Source of the DNA: G039954875 sp047528275
GTDB lineage: Bacteria > Bacteroidota > Bacteroidia > Flavobacteriales > Blattabacteriaceae
Length of the DNA stretch: 64,000 bases
NCBI GenBank assembly: GCA_047528275.1
Contig: CP180023.1
Coordinates: 1,116,001 to 1,180,000, forward strand
Direction: 5' to 3'
A program made the translations under genes and the position numbers. The notes beneath the pieces were generated by a model that did no database searches, was not told where the DNA came from, and saw only the letters and a list, made by a program, of their open reading frames with translations. This document shows positions 1 through 10,440 of the stretch, one piece after another; position 1 is the stretch's first letter, and every line of letters starts with the position of its first letter.

Positions 1-158
1 TCTTTCATAGGTACTTCCAACAATATGCTCAGTACCGGCGTGATCGATACAACAGAAACCACTGAGAGTAAGGAATAAAGAGTATTGAATGAGATATTGA
101 GGAAATAAAGGGATTTATAAGGTTTCGAATAGGCTAGTATCCTTTGAAATGCGTTCAT
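1..158 (-). CDS. ABC exporter (MsbA-like), N-terminal part, cut by window edge
   Basis: The first 52 codons of a reverse-strand frame stay open to the edge of the window. The peptide begins MNAFQRILAYSKPYKSLYF and continues into a hydrophobic segment rich in Ser and Val (residues about 20-47). That is how Bacteroidota half-size ABC exporters of the MsbA/lipid type start: a short cytoplasmic stretch with a YxKPYK motif, then transmembrane helix 1. The family pumps lipids or drugs across the inner membrane as a homodimer. The ATPase domain lies outside the window, so substrate and integrity cannot be judged. A TACTTTTG element 23 bases upstream supports the start. A different ABC exporter subfamily is possible. 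Confidence 0.7.
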   Translation of the reverse strand, partial: MNAFQRILAYSKPYKSLYFLNISFNTLYSLLSVVSVVSITPVLSILLEVPMK

Positions 159-180
159 TCAATTTTTTCGATCAGTTTTA

Positions 181-188
181 CAAAAGTA
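181..188 (-). promoter_or_regulatory. -7 promoter element of the ABC exporter gene
   Basis: Read on the minus strand this is TACTTTTG, an exact match to the Bacteroidota -7 consensus TAnnTTTG. Transcription would start near base 175, giving a leader of about 17 bases before the ATG at 158. I did not find a clear -33 element. Confidence 0.45.
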
Positions 189-247
189 AATATAATTTAT
201 GTTGATCTTTGTCCAGTTACAATTAGCTTTAAACCAATATCAGACTT

Positions 248-772
248 ATGTTTGAAGAAGACTTGAAGAAGTTTATCTTAGATGTGCTTGATTTTCCTAA
301 GGCAGGGGTAGTGTTCAAAGATATCGGCCCTTTATTGGGGCGTGCAGCTTTGTGCCGAAAGATTATTAATGTATTTTGCTATCAGGCCAAAGGTAAGGTA
401 GATGCCGTCTGTGGTATAGGTAATCGCGGTTTTCTGTTCGGACCAGGTATAGCCCAAGGTTTGGATGTGCCTTTTGTCATGGTTAGAAAGTGTGGTAAAC
501 TCCCTGGTAAGACGATTTTCCAGTCTTATCAACTAGAGTACGGTGAAGCTACAGTAGAGATTTCTGAAAATTCCATCCAAAAAGGTTGGCGTATGCTTAT
601 TCATGACGATATACTCGCCACAGGTGGTACAGCAGAGGCCACAGCACAATTATTGACTAGATTACAGGTTGTACCTACACAATTTAGCTTTTTGATCGAA
701 TTGAATTTTTTGAAAGGCCGCGAGAAGCTCTTGGTTCATAGTCGGGATATTGTTTCATTGATTACTTATTGA
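248..772 (+). CDS. apt: adenine phosphoribosyltransferase
   Basis: This enzyme joins adenine to PRPP to make AMP (purine salvage, cytoplasm). The 174-residue protein has the usual family length. The PRPP-binding loop is plain at residues 116-130 (MLIHDDILATGGTAE, equivalent to the family VDDxLATGGT). The N-terminal FPKAGVVFKDIGPLL (residues 16-30) matches the adenine-binding side of APRTs. The usual AxEARGF-type loop reads CGIGNRGFLFG here (about 55-65), a modest divergence around a conserved RGF. The frame is intact and ends TGA followed by TAA TAA. The neighbours are a divergent ABC exporter and a dead htpG, so the gene is probably transcribed alone. Salvage of host adenine would explain its retention. 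Confidence 0.9.
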   Translation: MFEEDLKKFILDVLDFPKAGVVFKDIGPLLGRAALCRKIINVFCYQAKGKVDAVCGIGNRGFLFGPGIAQGLDVPFVMVRKCGKLPGKTIFQSYQLEYGEATVEISENSIQKGWRMLIHDDILATGGTAEATAQLLTRLQVVPTQFSFLIELNFLKGREKLLVHSRDIVSLITY

Positions 773-880
773 TAATAATAAAAAACTAATCCTTTACTAC
801 CAAAATATTGTGGATTGAAAGCTTTGGTACATCCCTTGACCTAAAGCCAATCAACCCATTGAAAATAAATTTATACGACC

Positions 881-2716
881 AGGGCAAAGAAGAAAATCAA
901 TGTCATAGTGAACAATATTTTTCCAATCATTAAAAAATTCCTTTATTCCAATCATGAGATCTTCTTAGGCGAGATCATCTCGAATGCTACCGATGTCAGC
1001 TTGAAACTAAAAACTATGGAACAAGTCGGCGAATTCAAGCAAGAGGTAGATGAATTGAAGATCAAGATCAAAATCGATAAGGAAAAGAAGACCCTTCATG
1101 TGATCGACCAAGGAGGAAGTCGAAAAATATATCAATCAGATTTTCTTCTCAGGTGCTGAATAATTTATCGAAAAGCATAAAGATAAAAGTGATCAAGCTC
1201 AAACGATCGTCGGCTATTCTAGGTTAGAATTTTATTGAGTCTTTATGGTAGCATATACGTAGAGATCCTCACTAATTTTTACCAAAAGGATGCACTGGCT
1301 ACGATTGGACTTGTGACAGTTCTCCAGAGTTTACCCTCGAGATAACCAATAAAAAAGACCATGGTGCGGTAATTATTTTACACATCAACAAGTAAAATAA
1401 AGAGTTTATCGAAGAATAGCATATTCATGAGTTGCTCACTAAATATTGCAAATTCATGCCTGTTTCCATCAAATTTAGCAATCGTGAAGAGACCCGAAAA
1501 ACAGAAGATGACGAGGAGGAAAAAATTAAATTCAATGATATTATCAATAACCCTACACCTGCTTGGACCAAAAATCGTCAGAACTCAAGGATGAAAGGTA
1601 TCTGAAATTTTATTATGACCTCTACCCTACGCAGTTTGAAGACCCCTTGTTTTGGATCTATTTCAATATTGACCATATCCCTTTTCCATCTTACAGGTAT
1701 ATTATATTTCCATAAGCTCAAAAATCAGGTCAAGATACAAAAAGATAAGATCCAGCTCTATCAAAACCAAATCTATGTCATTAAGAATTTCGAGGATATC
1801 GTACCAGAGTTTATCACCTTACTTTGTGGAGTGATCGATTAGACCGATATCCCGTTGAACGTATCCCGCTCTTATCTGCAATCCGATGAAGCATTGAAAA
1901 AAAAATATTAAATTATATCAACCGTAAGATCGGTGACAAGCTCGAAATTATTTTCAAAAATGATTGAGAATACATGAAGATCATTATTGAATATGGTATA
2001 CTCAGTGATGAGGAATTTTTTGAAAAAACCTAAAATTTTGCTATTTTTCTATTGTAAAAGGGTTATATTTCACCTTTGAAAACCTAAGACCTGACTGAAA
2101 AAATCAAAGAAAATCAAAAATACAAAGACAATAAGCTGATCTACTTTTACACTCCTAATAAAAATATCCAGCATAATTATGTTCAGGCTAGCAAAGACAA
2201 AAAGTATGAAGTCTTGGTCTTAAATAGTCCTCTCACACCACACCTCATCCAAAAAATCGAGATAACTCACAAAAAAAACTCTTTTGTCCGTATAGATGCC
2301 GGACACATCGAAAAATTGATCAAAAAAGAAGAAAATACTGCATCAAAACTTTCAGAGGAAAAAAATCTCGAAGAAGAGATAGAGAAGTCAAAATTCACAG
2401 TACAACTAGAATATTTTAAGAGTACTGCGGATCATCTATTCATGATTATTATAGAAAAATTAATGCTTTGTGTGAAAGAGATGAGCATCACTGGCGTCGG
2501 GATGTTTAACGTTAGTCAGATGCCTGAAATGTATCACTTGATAGTAATATCAACCAAAAGTTAATGGATAAAATCCTCAACAGTATAGATAAAGAGCAGA
2601 AGAAGCGACTCATTCTCAATGCTTTGGATCTAGTACTAGATTTGTAAAATCTATTGCATGGCAAATCCTTGACTAAATTTGTCTCTCGAGGTTTTAGAAG
2701 ATTACCCTCTGCTTGA
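881..2716 (+). pseudogene. htpG: htpG (Hsp90 chaperone) pseudogene
   Basis: Successive fragments in different frames follow the HtpG order. NNIFPIIKKFLYSNHEIFLG (from 911) is the ATPase N-terminus. LKFYYDLYPTQFEDPLFW-like text near 1600 comes from the start of the middle domain. FITLLCGVID stop TDIPLNVSRSYLQSD (about 1815-1890) is the conserved middle-domain block. IIIEYGILSDEEFFEK (about 1983) follows, and the C-terminal dimerisation region reads LILNALDLVLDL stop NLLHGKSLTKF (about 2612-2680). TAG, TGA and TAA stops and several frameshifts make it non-functional. The TGA near 1965 sits where HtpG has a conserved Trp. The total span of about 1.8 kb fits a full-length former gene. The start codon is not clear. 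Confidence 0.9.
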
Positions 2717-2792
2717 ATATTTTTCTTATTCTTTCCCTTCATTAAAAAAAAAGATCGTTCAAAAATCGGTATTTTAGCATGGTGAAAATCAT

Positions 2793-3389
2793 CTATTTCT
2801 TGGCTACGATTTTTATCTTGAGATCAATGTCGTTTTTTATCACCACATCTTTGTAAGTAGCTTCGTATTCAACCTTGAAATCTTTACGGTTGATTGTGAA
2901 TTTTTCTGATTCAAAATAGAGTAGTCCTTCTTTGAGTTCATTTTTTGCTTTGAAAGAAATTAATTTAGTGATTCCTTTAATCATTAGGTTCCCAGTGAGT
3001 TTTAGTGGGAGGTGTTGATTTCCACTTGCAACTATTCGTTTCAAAACAAAAGTAGCTATAGGAAATTTTTTCGTATCAAAGAAGTCGGCGCTTTTCAAAT
3101 GTTTTTCTAGATCATTCTTTTGCTTAGCATCTCCTTTGAGGTCTTCGCATTCTAAGGTATTGATATTGGCTGTAAACGATGCTGCTTTTAGTTGATTTTT
3201 ATCATCCAATAGAAATTGACCTTTGTTAAATTTCATCGTACCATGGTGAGAGGTAGACTTAGTTTTCAAAAGTTTATACCCCCACCAGTTGATCTTTGAA
3301 GAAGATTTTTCCACAGTGTAGTGTAATTGCCCAAGAGCAACACTTACCATGAATAAGCTGAGAAGTAAAACGGATAAAAAAGTCTTCAT
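2793..3389 (-). CDS. YceI-family lipid-binding periplasmic protein
   Basis: The 198-residue protein has a signal peptide (MKTFLSVLLLSLFMVSVALG, cleavage near residue 20) and one YceI domain. Family hallmarks visible are WWGYKLLKTKSTSHHGTMKF (about 35-54) and a middle block around KHLKSADFFDTKKFPIATF. The C-terminal repeat is IKGITKLISFKAK and FTINRKDFKVEYEATYKDVV. YceI proteins are lipocalin-like barrels that bind isoprenoid lipids in the periplasm; the ligand here is unknown. The frame is intact. A decayed paralogue lies directly upstream on the same strand (3452-4068), so the two probably arose by tandem duplication. A TACCTTTG promoter element lies 36 bases before the ATG. Confidence 0.88.
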   Translation of the reverse strand: MKTFLSVLLLSLFMVSVALGQLHYTVEKSSSKINWWGYKLLKTKSTSHHGTMKFNKGQFLLDDKNQLKAASFTANINTLECEDLKGDAKQKNDLEKHLKSADFFDTKKFPIATFVLKRIVASGNQHLPLKLTGNLMIKGITKLISFKAKNELKEGLLYFESEKFTINRKDFKVEYEATYKDVVIKNDIDLKIKIVAKK

Positions 3390-3424
3390 AATAGTGTAAT
3401 TTCAAAAATTATTGGTAGCAAATG

Positions 3425-3432
3425 CAAAGGTA
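3425..3432 (-). promoter_or_regulatory. -7 promoter element of yceI-like gene
   Basis: The minus strand reads TACCTTTG, matching TAnnTTTG. The predicted transcript would have a leader of about 29 bases before the ATG at 3389. The element lies in the gap between the dead and the intact yceI copies, so the intact copy has kept its own promoter. Confidence 0.5.
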
Positions 3433-3451
3433 AAGCTTTTATAAAGGTCTT

Positions 3452-4068
3452 CTACCTCTTAGATATAACGGGGATTTGAAGATCGATTTCGTTTTCGACC
3501 ATAGTATTAGGTTGTTGTTTTTCTTTATAATTTATCTTAAAATCATGTCGATAAATAGAGAAATTTTCCGATTTGAAAGAGAGCTGATCGTTTTTCATTG
3601 AGCTTTTTACCTTGAAGGAGAGCGGTTGTGTATGGGCTTTGATTGTCATATCTTCAAGTGATCAATAATGGATAATTTCGGTCTCCACTCTAGACTGCTT
3701 TGCTCATCTTGAGGGTAGACGTCGGATATTGGTCTATCTAAAAAAATCAACGTTCTTCAAATAATATTTCATCCATTTATTCATTGAATCTCTTAGACTT
3801 ATGACTAAGATTATGTTCATGTAGGTAACAAAGGTGCCATCTAGTATTTTATTCCAATTGAGTAAAAAATTGCCTTCTTTGAGAATGATCGTTTCATATT
3901 GCAAACCTGACTTTCCGTTGGGAAATTGATAAGTCCATCACTTGATTTCAGAGGTATCACTTTTGTATTAGATTAAGTGAGAAAGATTTCTATCATCATA
4001 AAAATAAATTTTAAAAATCCATCCGAATAAAAGAAGCCTAAGAAACAATAGTAGGACTTTTTTACCAT
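3452..4068 (-). pseudogene. second YceI-family gene, decayed
   Basis: The minus strand from ATG 4068 gives a hydrophobic start (MVKKSYYCFLGFFY), then DTSEIK stop WTYQFPNGKSG, ILKEGNFLL, LDGTFVTYMN and LKNVDFF. The last 65 codons are intact (MTIKAHTQPLSFKVK, ending VISKR). These blocks line up in order with the intact YceI protein at 2793-3389. For example SEIK stop W corresponds to SKINWW, and GNFLLN corresponds to GQFLLD. At least three in-frame stops and one or more frameshifts separate them. The TGA in SEIK stop W stands at a conserved Trp, which fits a G-to-A change. Confidence 0.85.
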
Positions 4069-4186
4069 CAGATATTTAAGTTGTTTATTGAAGAATAAGT
4101 AAACTCTTTATCAGATCTTTCGATAGATTTCATGTTATTCTTTTTAATAGAGCTAGTTGTTTTATCTATAGGGTTTATGAATTCGA

Positions 4187-6406
4187 TCAATTTCCTAACT
4201 CGAATTAGTTTTTCACCAAGTGGTAATAAGGGTCTCGTCGCTCAAAAAAAGTTTTTTAAGGTCCTATCTCGAGAATTTTCCCATGATCAACGACGACGAT
4301 TTGGTCAACATTTTTTCACTGTGCTTAGCCGATGGGCGATGACGAATACCGTCCATCCGTGGAAGAAGGCATCGAGGTTTTCCATGATCATCTTTTTATT
4401 CTTGACATCCAAGGCATTAGTGGACTTATCGAAAAAGAGATAAGATGGGATTTTATAAACACTGCAGACGATGAGGATCCGTTGGATTACCCTCCACTGA
4501 TACCATTCCTAGGGGAACCAATCTTGGTTTTTATCCCCCAAAGGGTAGTAGAGAAGCAATAAAGTCTGTCAGATAAGCGGTATCTATGGCGTGCTGAAGT
4601 TTTTTTTCATCGATTTCTTCGTCTAGTGTGGTGATGTTCCGTTCGATGGTATCCGAAAAGATATATCCGTTTTGCATCACGACACCGTAATGGTTTTTTC
4701 AGCTTTGAGTGGAAATTTTTTGTAAGTTTTCACCATCGATGAAGATTTGACCCTCGCTAGGAGGATAGAATCAGAATAGGAGTTTCATCAAGATAGTCTT
4801 TCCGCTTCCATTAGCTCCGATAATAGCCATCTTTTCTCTCTGGAGAACTCTATAGGTTAATATCTTGAAACACAGTAGATGAAAATAGGCCTTCGTATTG
4901 AAATTTCAAGATCTGAACAAGTATGTTATTTTTATAAGTATATTAAGGTGATATTATGATTTTTTTGATTTTTAGGTCGTCTAGTAAGGGGGTATCTTCT
5001 GGAGTTTTTTATCCATCTACCGATGGATCTCCCCTAGAAGGTTTAGGCTAATCCGTGTATCTTGTAGGCTACTCAAGAAGTTGATCAGTTAGTTCAATAG
5101 GCCATTCATCTGTCCGATGTAAGAAAGGATCATCAAAGGCACACAAGGTGATCCATTTCGTGATGACTGCCTCGGACAATAATAAAATTACTAAGTTGTT
5201 TTTCAGATGCTTAATGAAGTTGTAGCCCACGATCTGCCATTGATCTAACGCTAGGACACGTCAGTTGATTTGAAAGAATTTCAACTGGATTTCCTCCAAG
5301 CGATTGCATTGGTATTACTCAAATAAATTGAGCTTGATCTCCTGCATACCGTGGATAAGTTCGTAGAGGATCTCTTGATTATCTGTTCCGACGTTAGAAT
5401 TAAATATAGTCGAGCGATTTCCGTTTCCTCAGGAATAGGAAAATCTAGCCGATTGTCAGAGAGATCAGTGCGATGTAGATGAGACAGATCCTTCGGTCGT
5501 ATAGAGCAACATTAGAAAAAAGACTGAGAAGTTGATCAGTGAAAAGAAGATGAGTAAACTCTCAGAAGTCAAAAAGCTCTCGATATGTTGGGTGAAGTTA
5601 CCGATAAACCACGTGTCAAAAAAAATGGATCGGCAGTCGCGTAAATTTTTTCATAAAGTTTGATAATAAGTTGATATTGATTTATGTACCGATGTTGAGC
5701 ATGATCCAATTGCGCAGGAATTCGATGATAGAATTACTCAGGAAGAAAAACAATTGGGCCGAAAGCAATACCCAGACCAAGAAGAGGTTTTTGCTACCAA
5801 TGCCTCGATTGATCAATGCTTGAGTGAGGAAGGGAAAGATCAGTATGATTAAACTGCCGATGAGAAATACGATAAAAAAAACAAAGAGTCCCCAGTGGTG
5901 TGGTTTCAGATAGAGACGAAGGAAGCCCACAAGCGATACGGGACGTTCTCTTATTTTGTCGAATCGGTAAAAGGCTTCTATCGGTTGGAAAAACATGGCC
6001 ACACCTTGGAAATCCTAGCTAACACAGGCCTTTTTAAAGTCTTCGGCATGGATACGCATCAGACCATGATCAGGGTCGAGGATGTAGAAACGGTACTTTT
6101 TGATCAGTGGATTTCGACGGATGTCGTAGAGAACAACAAAATGATTTTAGTTCCAATGGAGGATGCGAAGTGTCAAATCGTTTTCAAGGAGTTGTTCAAA
6201 TCTTAGTTATAGGGGGATGGTTTCCAAACCGATATCCTGATCGGTCTTGTTGATGCCGAATAGGATGATCCCTCTCACGTGAGAGGAAGAGTTTTTCGCA
6301 TAGGTATTGCAGGGAATAGTGCTTATCGTAGTGCTGATCGATCATTTGCAGGCAAGAAAGCCCATAATCCATCTGATCGTATTGATGGGAAAATTTAAAA
6401 GCCCAT
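4187..6406 (-). pseudogene. C39-peptidase-containing ABC exporter (bacteriocin/RiPP type), decayed
   Basis: Translated fragments give all three parts of a peptide-processing exporter. The C39 peptidase comes first (QYDQMDYGLSCLQMIDQHYD near 6380-6320, then HFVVLYDIRRNPLIKKYRFY and ILDPDHG near 6150-6060). The catalytic Cys of QxDCG is now Tyr. The membrane domain follows (5682-6002, with FLTQALINRGIG and FLRNWIMLNIGT). Last is the ATPase: Walker A GANGSGKT (about 4820), GYIFSDTIERNI (about 4670), signature region near 4490, IAHRLSTV-like text near 4330, and the typical end VKN stop FELGN. Many stops and frameshifts are present. Intact relatives cut double-glycine leaders and export the peptide. 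The gene follows a radical SAM maturase and a precursor-like frame on the same strand. Confidence 0.9.
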
Positions 6407-6470
6407 AGGGTTTGTGGATCCTCTCAGAGCTTATATCAGTTGGATCAGGAATTTCTACAAAAAATACCGA

Positions 6471-7712
6471 TTATTTGCTCATACCGATATCTTCCATCAT
6501 ACAGAATTCGACTGTGGATTCTATGGCTTGTTGAGAGCAGTCCCCTTTGCAAATCGGCAAGATTAAATACTTCAGGCAAGATAGATTTTTAAATTTAGCA
6601 TCGAAGCGTTGATAATACTTCTCATTCCAGTTGACGATGCCCTGAGACGAGAGTATACCCTCCTTGATCTCCCAAGTGAAGTAGTGGACAGTACACACTT
6701 GAAGACCTCATCGTTGTAATTGATCATCGCTTAGTTTTTCTTATCGGAATAGCAAGAATTCCAAATAGTATTCATATCGCCTTGAGAGATGCTACGGGGA
6801 GCCATTTTTATTTGAAGTAGATCATCAGCATTGTGCTGGACAGTTTTTTTGCCATACATGCTGGAAAGAGAAAGTTAAGTGTTTCCGCGCATTAGCGCCA
6901 ATTTTTTAAAATCGTCAGTGATCTTTTCGATGTCTTTGAGATTTTCTTGGATATAATTGATGCAGACCGTAAGGTTGAATTAGTTTCGACAAAGCAATTG
7001 AATATTGTCGACGATCTCTTGGTAAGAGCCCCGTATTGCACTGACGAAGTAGACCTTATCGTTTCTGTCGTGGTGGTCATCCAGAGTGATCTAAAAGTGC
7101 TCTACACTATATTGGCGGAATAAAGATAACTACTTCTCATCGATCAGATAACCATTGATTGTAAAATTCAATTGAAAGACCTATACCTAGACGCTCAGTG
7201 TTTGCTTTGGCTGGATGGAGTACGGGTAGTACGATCTTCTCAAAGTAGAGTAGAGGTTTTCAGTACTAAACCAGAAGAAGGTGAAACGCTTGATCTGTCG
7301 ATTTTGACTGAGCGTGTTTTCGATGAGGGTCTGGATAGCTTTGATAGTCTGTGTATCCATACGAGAATTTTTGATGTGCTTCTTCATAGCAGTACTAGTA
7401 TCTGAAGTTAAAACTAATTATTATATTGATTATCATATGTTTAAAACTTTTATAGAAGTCAACAGAATCTCGCAGCTTTTTGACCTTTTTTAGCTTGTCC
7501 TCGTGTTCAGAGACGAAAAAGTCCTTATCGATCAGTGCATAGTAAAAGTCGAGATACAACTCCTCAAGCCCAGAGATATTACCTTCCAATATAGATGATT
7601 TGTATAAATCCTTGAGTAAAGGATCCGACAAAAAAGTGATCAGTATAAGTGTTGTAAGCTACCAATTTTTTCTGACACGGAAAAAAAAACTATTAAATTA
7701 ACTTGCTTTCAT
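6471..7712 (-). pseudogene. radical SAM/SPASM peptide maturase, decayed
   Basis: Starting from ATG 7712 the pieces read MKAS, CQKKLVAYNTYTDHFF, DPLLKDLYKSSILEGNISGL (7395-7631), then the region where the CxxxCxxC iron-sulphur motif should be, now IIISFNFRY stop. Next come RQIKRFTFFWFSTENLY (the SWFGGEPLL-like block, about 7290), INGYLID, VCINYIQENLKDIEKI and NSCYSDKKN stop AMINYNDEVFKC. The end is a SPASM tail, CLKYLILPICKGDCSQ (6471-6698). These match in order the Bacteroidota maturases that modify GG-leader ribosomal peptides. The radical-SAM cysteines are lost and several frames are broken. A closely related rSAM subfamily cannot be excluded. Confidence 0.8.
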
Positions 7713-7883
7713 CGTATTGGATTTAAAAGATTATACACAAGAGATTGGTTATAAGCCCGTAGAATCTTAGGACCTGGTGGAAATAAGATTTATTTAATAG
7801 TAATTATAATTTCTATTCTATCTTATATACTTGATAAAATAAAAATTATTTTTGATTTTTATATTGTATAAAATTAATTTTAT

Positions 7884-8058
7884 TTAAGATTTTTTAATAG
7901 TGCATTTATGATTATTATCATACGTAAAATTTAAATCGGTTTTTTTTGTAAATTTCTTTTCAATAGAAGTGAATTCACCTTTGAGCTTACCTTGTTTGGT
8001 TTGTTGAAGTTTAGTGATTTTTTTTTACCAACGCTTCGATAGTAATTTTTGATTTCAT
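7884..8058 (-). pseudogene. possible RiPP precursor peptide (leader plus short core), one frameshift
   Basis: ATG 8058 opens MKSKITIEALVKKNH and stops. Removing one base from the run of nine T (8018-8026) restores one frame to TAA 7884. That frame carries TKLQQTKQGKLKGEFTSIEK, then a Lys/Asn-rich tail with a single Cys, ending KCTIKKS. It is about 58 residues in all. The layout (charged leader, a GG-like site now GE before FTSIE, short tail) resembles Sphingobacteria-type precursors found beside radical SAM maturases and C39 exporters. Both of those lie next downstream on this strand. No enzyme motif is expected in such a short peptide, so the call rests on position and leader pattern. Confidence 0.5.
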
Positions 8059-8084
8059 CTTGATTAAAATTTAAATTATTCCTC

Positions 8085-10440
8085 TATTAAGTCTTTTCAG
8101 AAGACGCCTATCGTCATAACAATATCTTCTACTTTGCTCGATTTTGTTTTCTTGACCTACATTTTTGATCTTGATTTTTTTATCTCATTGCCAGAGCGGA
8201 AATTGTACCGAAGGGAAAAGGAGATGTATCTTTCTTCAAGATACCTTTGAATCGTACTTATCAGATCTCTTTATTTGCTCTCCATAGTGTAGTTGTAAGT
8301 ATTGAACAAATCGTTAATATTGATGCTAAAGATCCATCAATTTTAAAACTTTCAGAAACCCCCAGTGAAAAATAATAGATCTCTTAAACAATCTCTTGCC
8401 TTTTAATTTATGGAGATCTATATAACTTATAAAGTTATAATTTGTAATCTTTGTGTAGAGAGAATTGTTGAGTGATCTTACTGAAAACTATAGTTCCAGA
8501 TCGATCGATGTCTTCCAAATCTTCAAACCGGAATTGTATGGATTTTCTTATCCAGAAAGTTTTTGATATCACCATCCATCAAAGGGGAAATTTATATCGA
8601 GTTCCGATAGAGGTTCTTAAGTCTTGCGAATAATCCAAATTTCTTCATACATACTGGACATTTTTTCATCTAGGGGTCTTATAAGCTAAGCTAGCTGTTG
8701 TCTTTCATCATTGATAAATAGGGATACATTAAGCCATTTTCCATAATTATAGTCCAATTTATAAACATTAATATACTCCGGCTTGAGGTTGGTATTACCT
8801 ATCAAACTGAAATAGTCGATGATATAATAGAATGTGGGGGGTTAGACTTTAATAACTCGTTTGGAAAATCCTTCGGAAATAAGAGAAAAAGACCGAATGT
8901 TTTTTACTTAAAAACAAACTAGGGAAAAGATCCCAATACTCTTTTCTTTAACTTTAATTGATCTTTGAGAGAATCCTTTGCTTAGGGTGCATTCAGTGCG
9001 TAAGCCGGCCTAGGCTTCTATGCCTGTACGAAAGAGGTCTTCAGTAGAGAGGCTGGTATAAGCGGCAGTAATCCGCTCATCATAATAAAAACATTGCTAC
9101 ATTGAGGATTAAGTTGGTATTGATCAACCAGTAAGATATTCAAAATAGGAACGGTTTCTACTACGTACTAGGCTATACCTAGCTCCTGTCTCGAGTTTGA
9201 CCCAAGTGAAAGGTTTAACATATTCATCTTGATCCGAATAGATCTAATATCGACTGAGGATTTAAGGCCATAATTGATTCGATTGATTGGGGTCATCATA
9301 TTAATTGATACAGAAGTTTCTTTCTAGATTATCAGTAGAAAAAAACGTTGGATATGATTTCCAATTTTTGATCTGAACTATATAGTTTTAAGGTCTATTG
9401 AATCCATCCCCAATAGTAGATGTAGTTAGAGTTTTCCCAAGATTCACTGAGTGGGTTGGTGTTATTTTTCCCAGATCTTTTAAGTATATCGCTTTAGGTA
9501 TAATATTTACTATCAATCCAAAAGACTATAATTTCCATACCGATGGAGTGCTTTTTATTAATCTTATAAAGTATTTTGACTTGAAATTGTTTCTGGATCG
9601 TATTTCAGTTGTTCTTTCTGCGATTGTTGTATCGGATATTTGAGGGAATAAAATCTTCTATAAAGTGCTCATTGATTAAAAATTTTCTCGTTTATAAGTT
9701 CACATCACAGATAGGGAGAGGTTTTCGTTGAGTTGAGCATCAAACATGATGGAGTTATTATATCTTGGAGGTTGGCCTTGGCTGTATTGAGAGATCATAT
9801 TGCTACTGATTCCCTATTGTTTTTTTTCAGTGATGATATTGATGATACTTCCGCTACCTTCGGCCTTGTATTTGGACAAGGAGTTTAAGATGATCTCTAT
9901 TGATTGGATAGCATCTTTGGGTATGCTGCTCAGATAATTCAGTAGCTCTTTTCGCTCATATAGGTGCGCTGTCCAGCGATCATCATCATGGTTTTTTTTC
10001 CTTAAAAAAAATCATTTCCTGGTACGTTCAAGATGATCTTATCAGCCTTGCGCTCGATCATGGGCTTTTATCCAGTGACTACCAGTGTACCTAATGCGAC
10101 GTCTTTGGCATCTATAGAGTAAGAGCGCCCAAAACTTGATCGCCTTAGATTTGGATGTTTTTTCAAATGGGATCTATGCCAAGTGTCTGGATGCTCAGTA
10201 GGAAATCTCCTGCTTCGGGTTTTGAGGGAAAATATTCCCACCTCGTTGGTGGGGTGGCTTGGATCAATAGGGAATCACTAGAGGATGGTGGAGGGAGACC
10301 TCGGTAAAAGGTCGGCTATGCCTTTGAGATATTATAGTTTACCATTGATCCAGTATTCTTGTAATCAGATTAGTACGTTCTTCAAAGGAAACTCAGTCGG
10401 AAAGAATCTTTGGGAGGTAGAGCATTGCTTCATGAGTTTG
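8085..10440 (-). pseudogene. outer-membrane beta-barrel (TonB-receptor-like) protein, decayed
   Basis: Fragments in order on the minus strand are SSSDSLLIQATPTNEVGIFS with DFLLSIQTLG (carboxypeptidase-regulatory-like N-domain, about 10300-10170), a block ending KADKIILNV (about 10060), the plug (AGQRTYMSEKELLNYLSSIP, AIQSIEII, KAEGSGSIINIITEKK; about 9985-9815), YSQGQPPRYNNS, and the closing barrel strands INDLFNTYNYTMESK and YLEERYISFSFRYNFRSGNE (about 8320-8190). This is the order of the Bacteroidota outer-membrane beta-barrel family with a CarboxypepD-like domain. Stops and frameshifts occur throughout. The gene sits just upstream of the precursor-like peptide, suggesting a role in peptide traffic or immunity, but that is inference. 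Confidence 0.85.

Noticed and set aside
5895..6206. Plus-strand open frame of 103 codons
   Set aside because: It is the shadow of the C39 exporter remnant, whose minus-strand text matches the family in order.
7172..7405. Plus-strand open frame of 77 codons
   Set aside because: It overlaps the radical SAM remnant in antisense and has no family-like features.
9398..9643. Plus-strand open frame of 81 codons
   Set aside because: It lies antisense inside the beta-barrel remnant and shows no recognisable domain.
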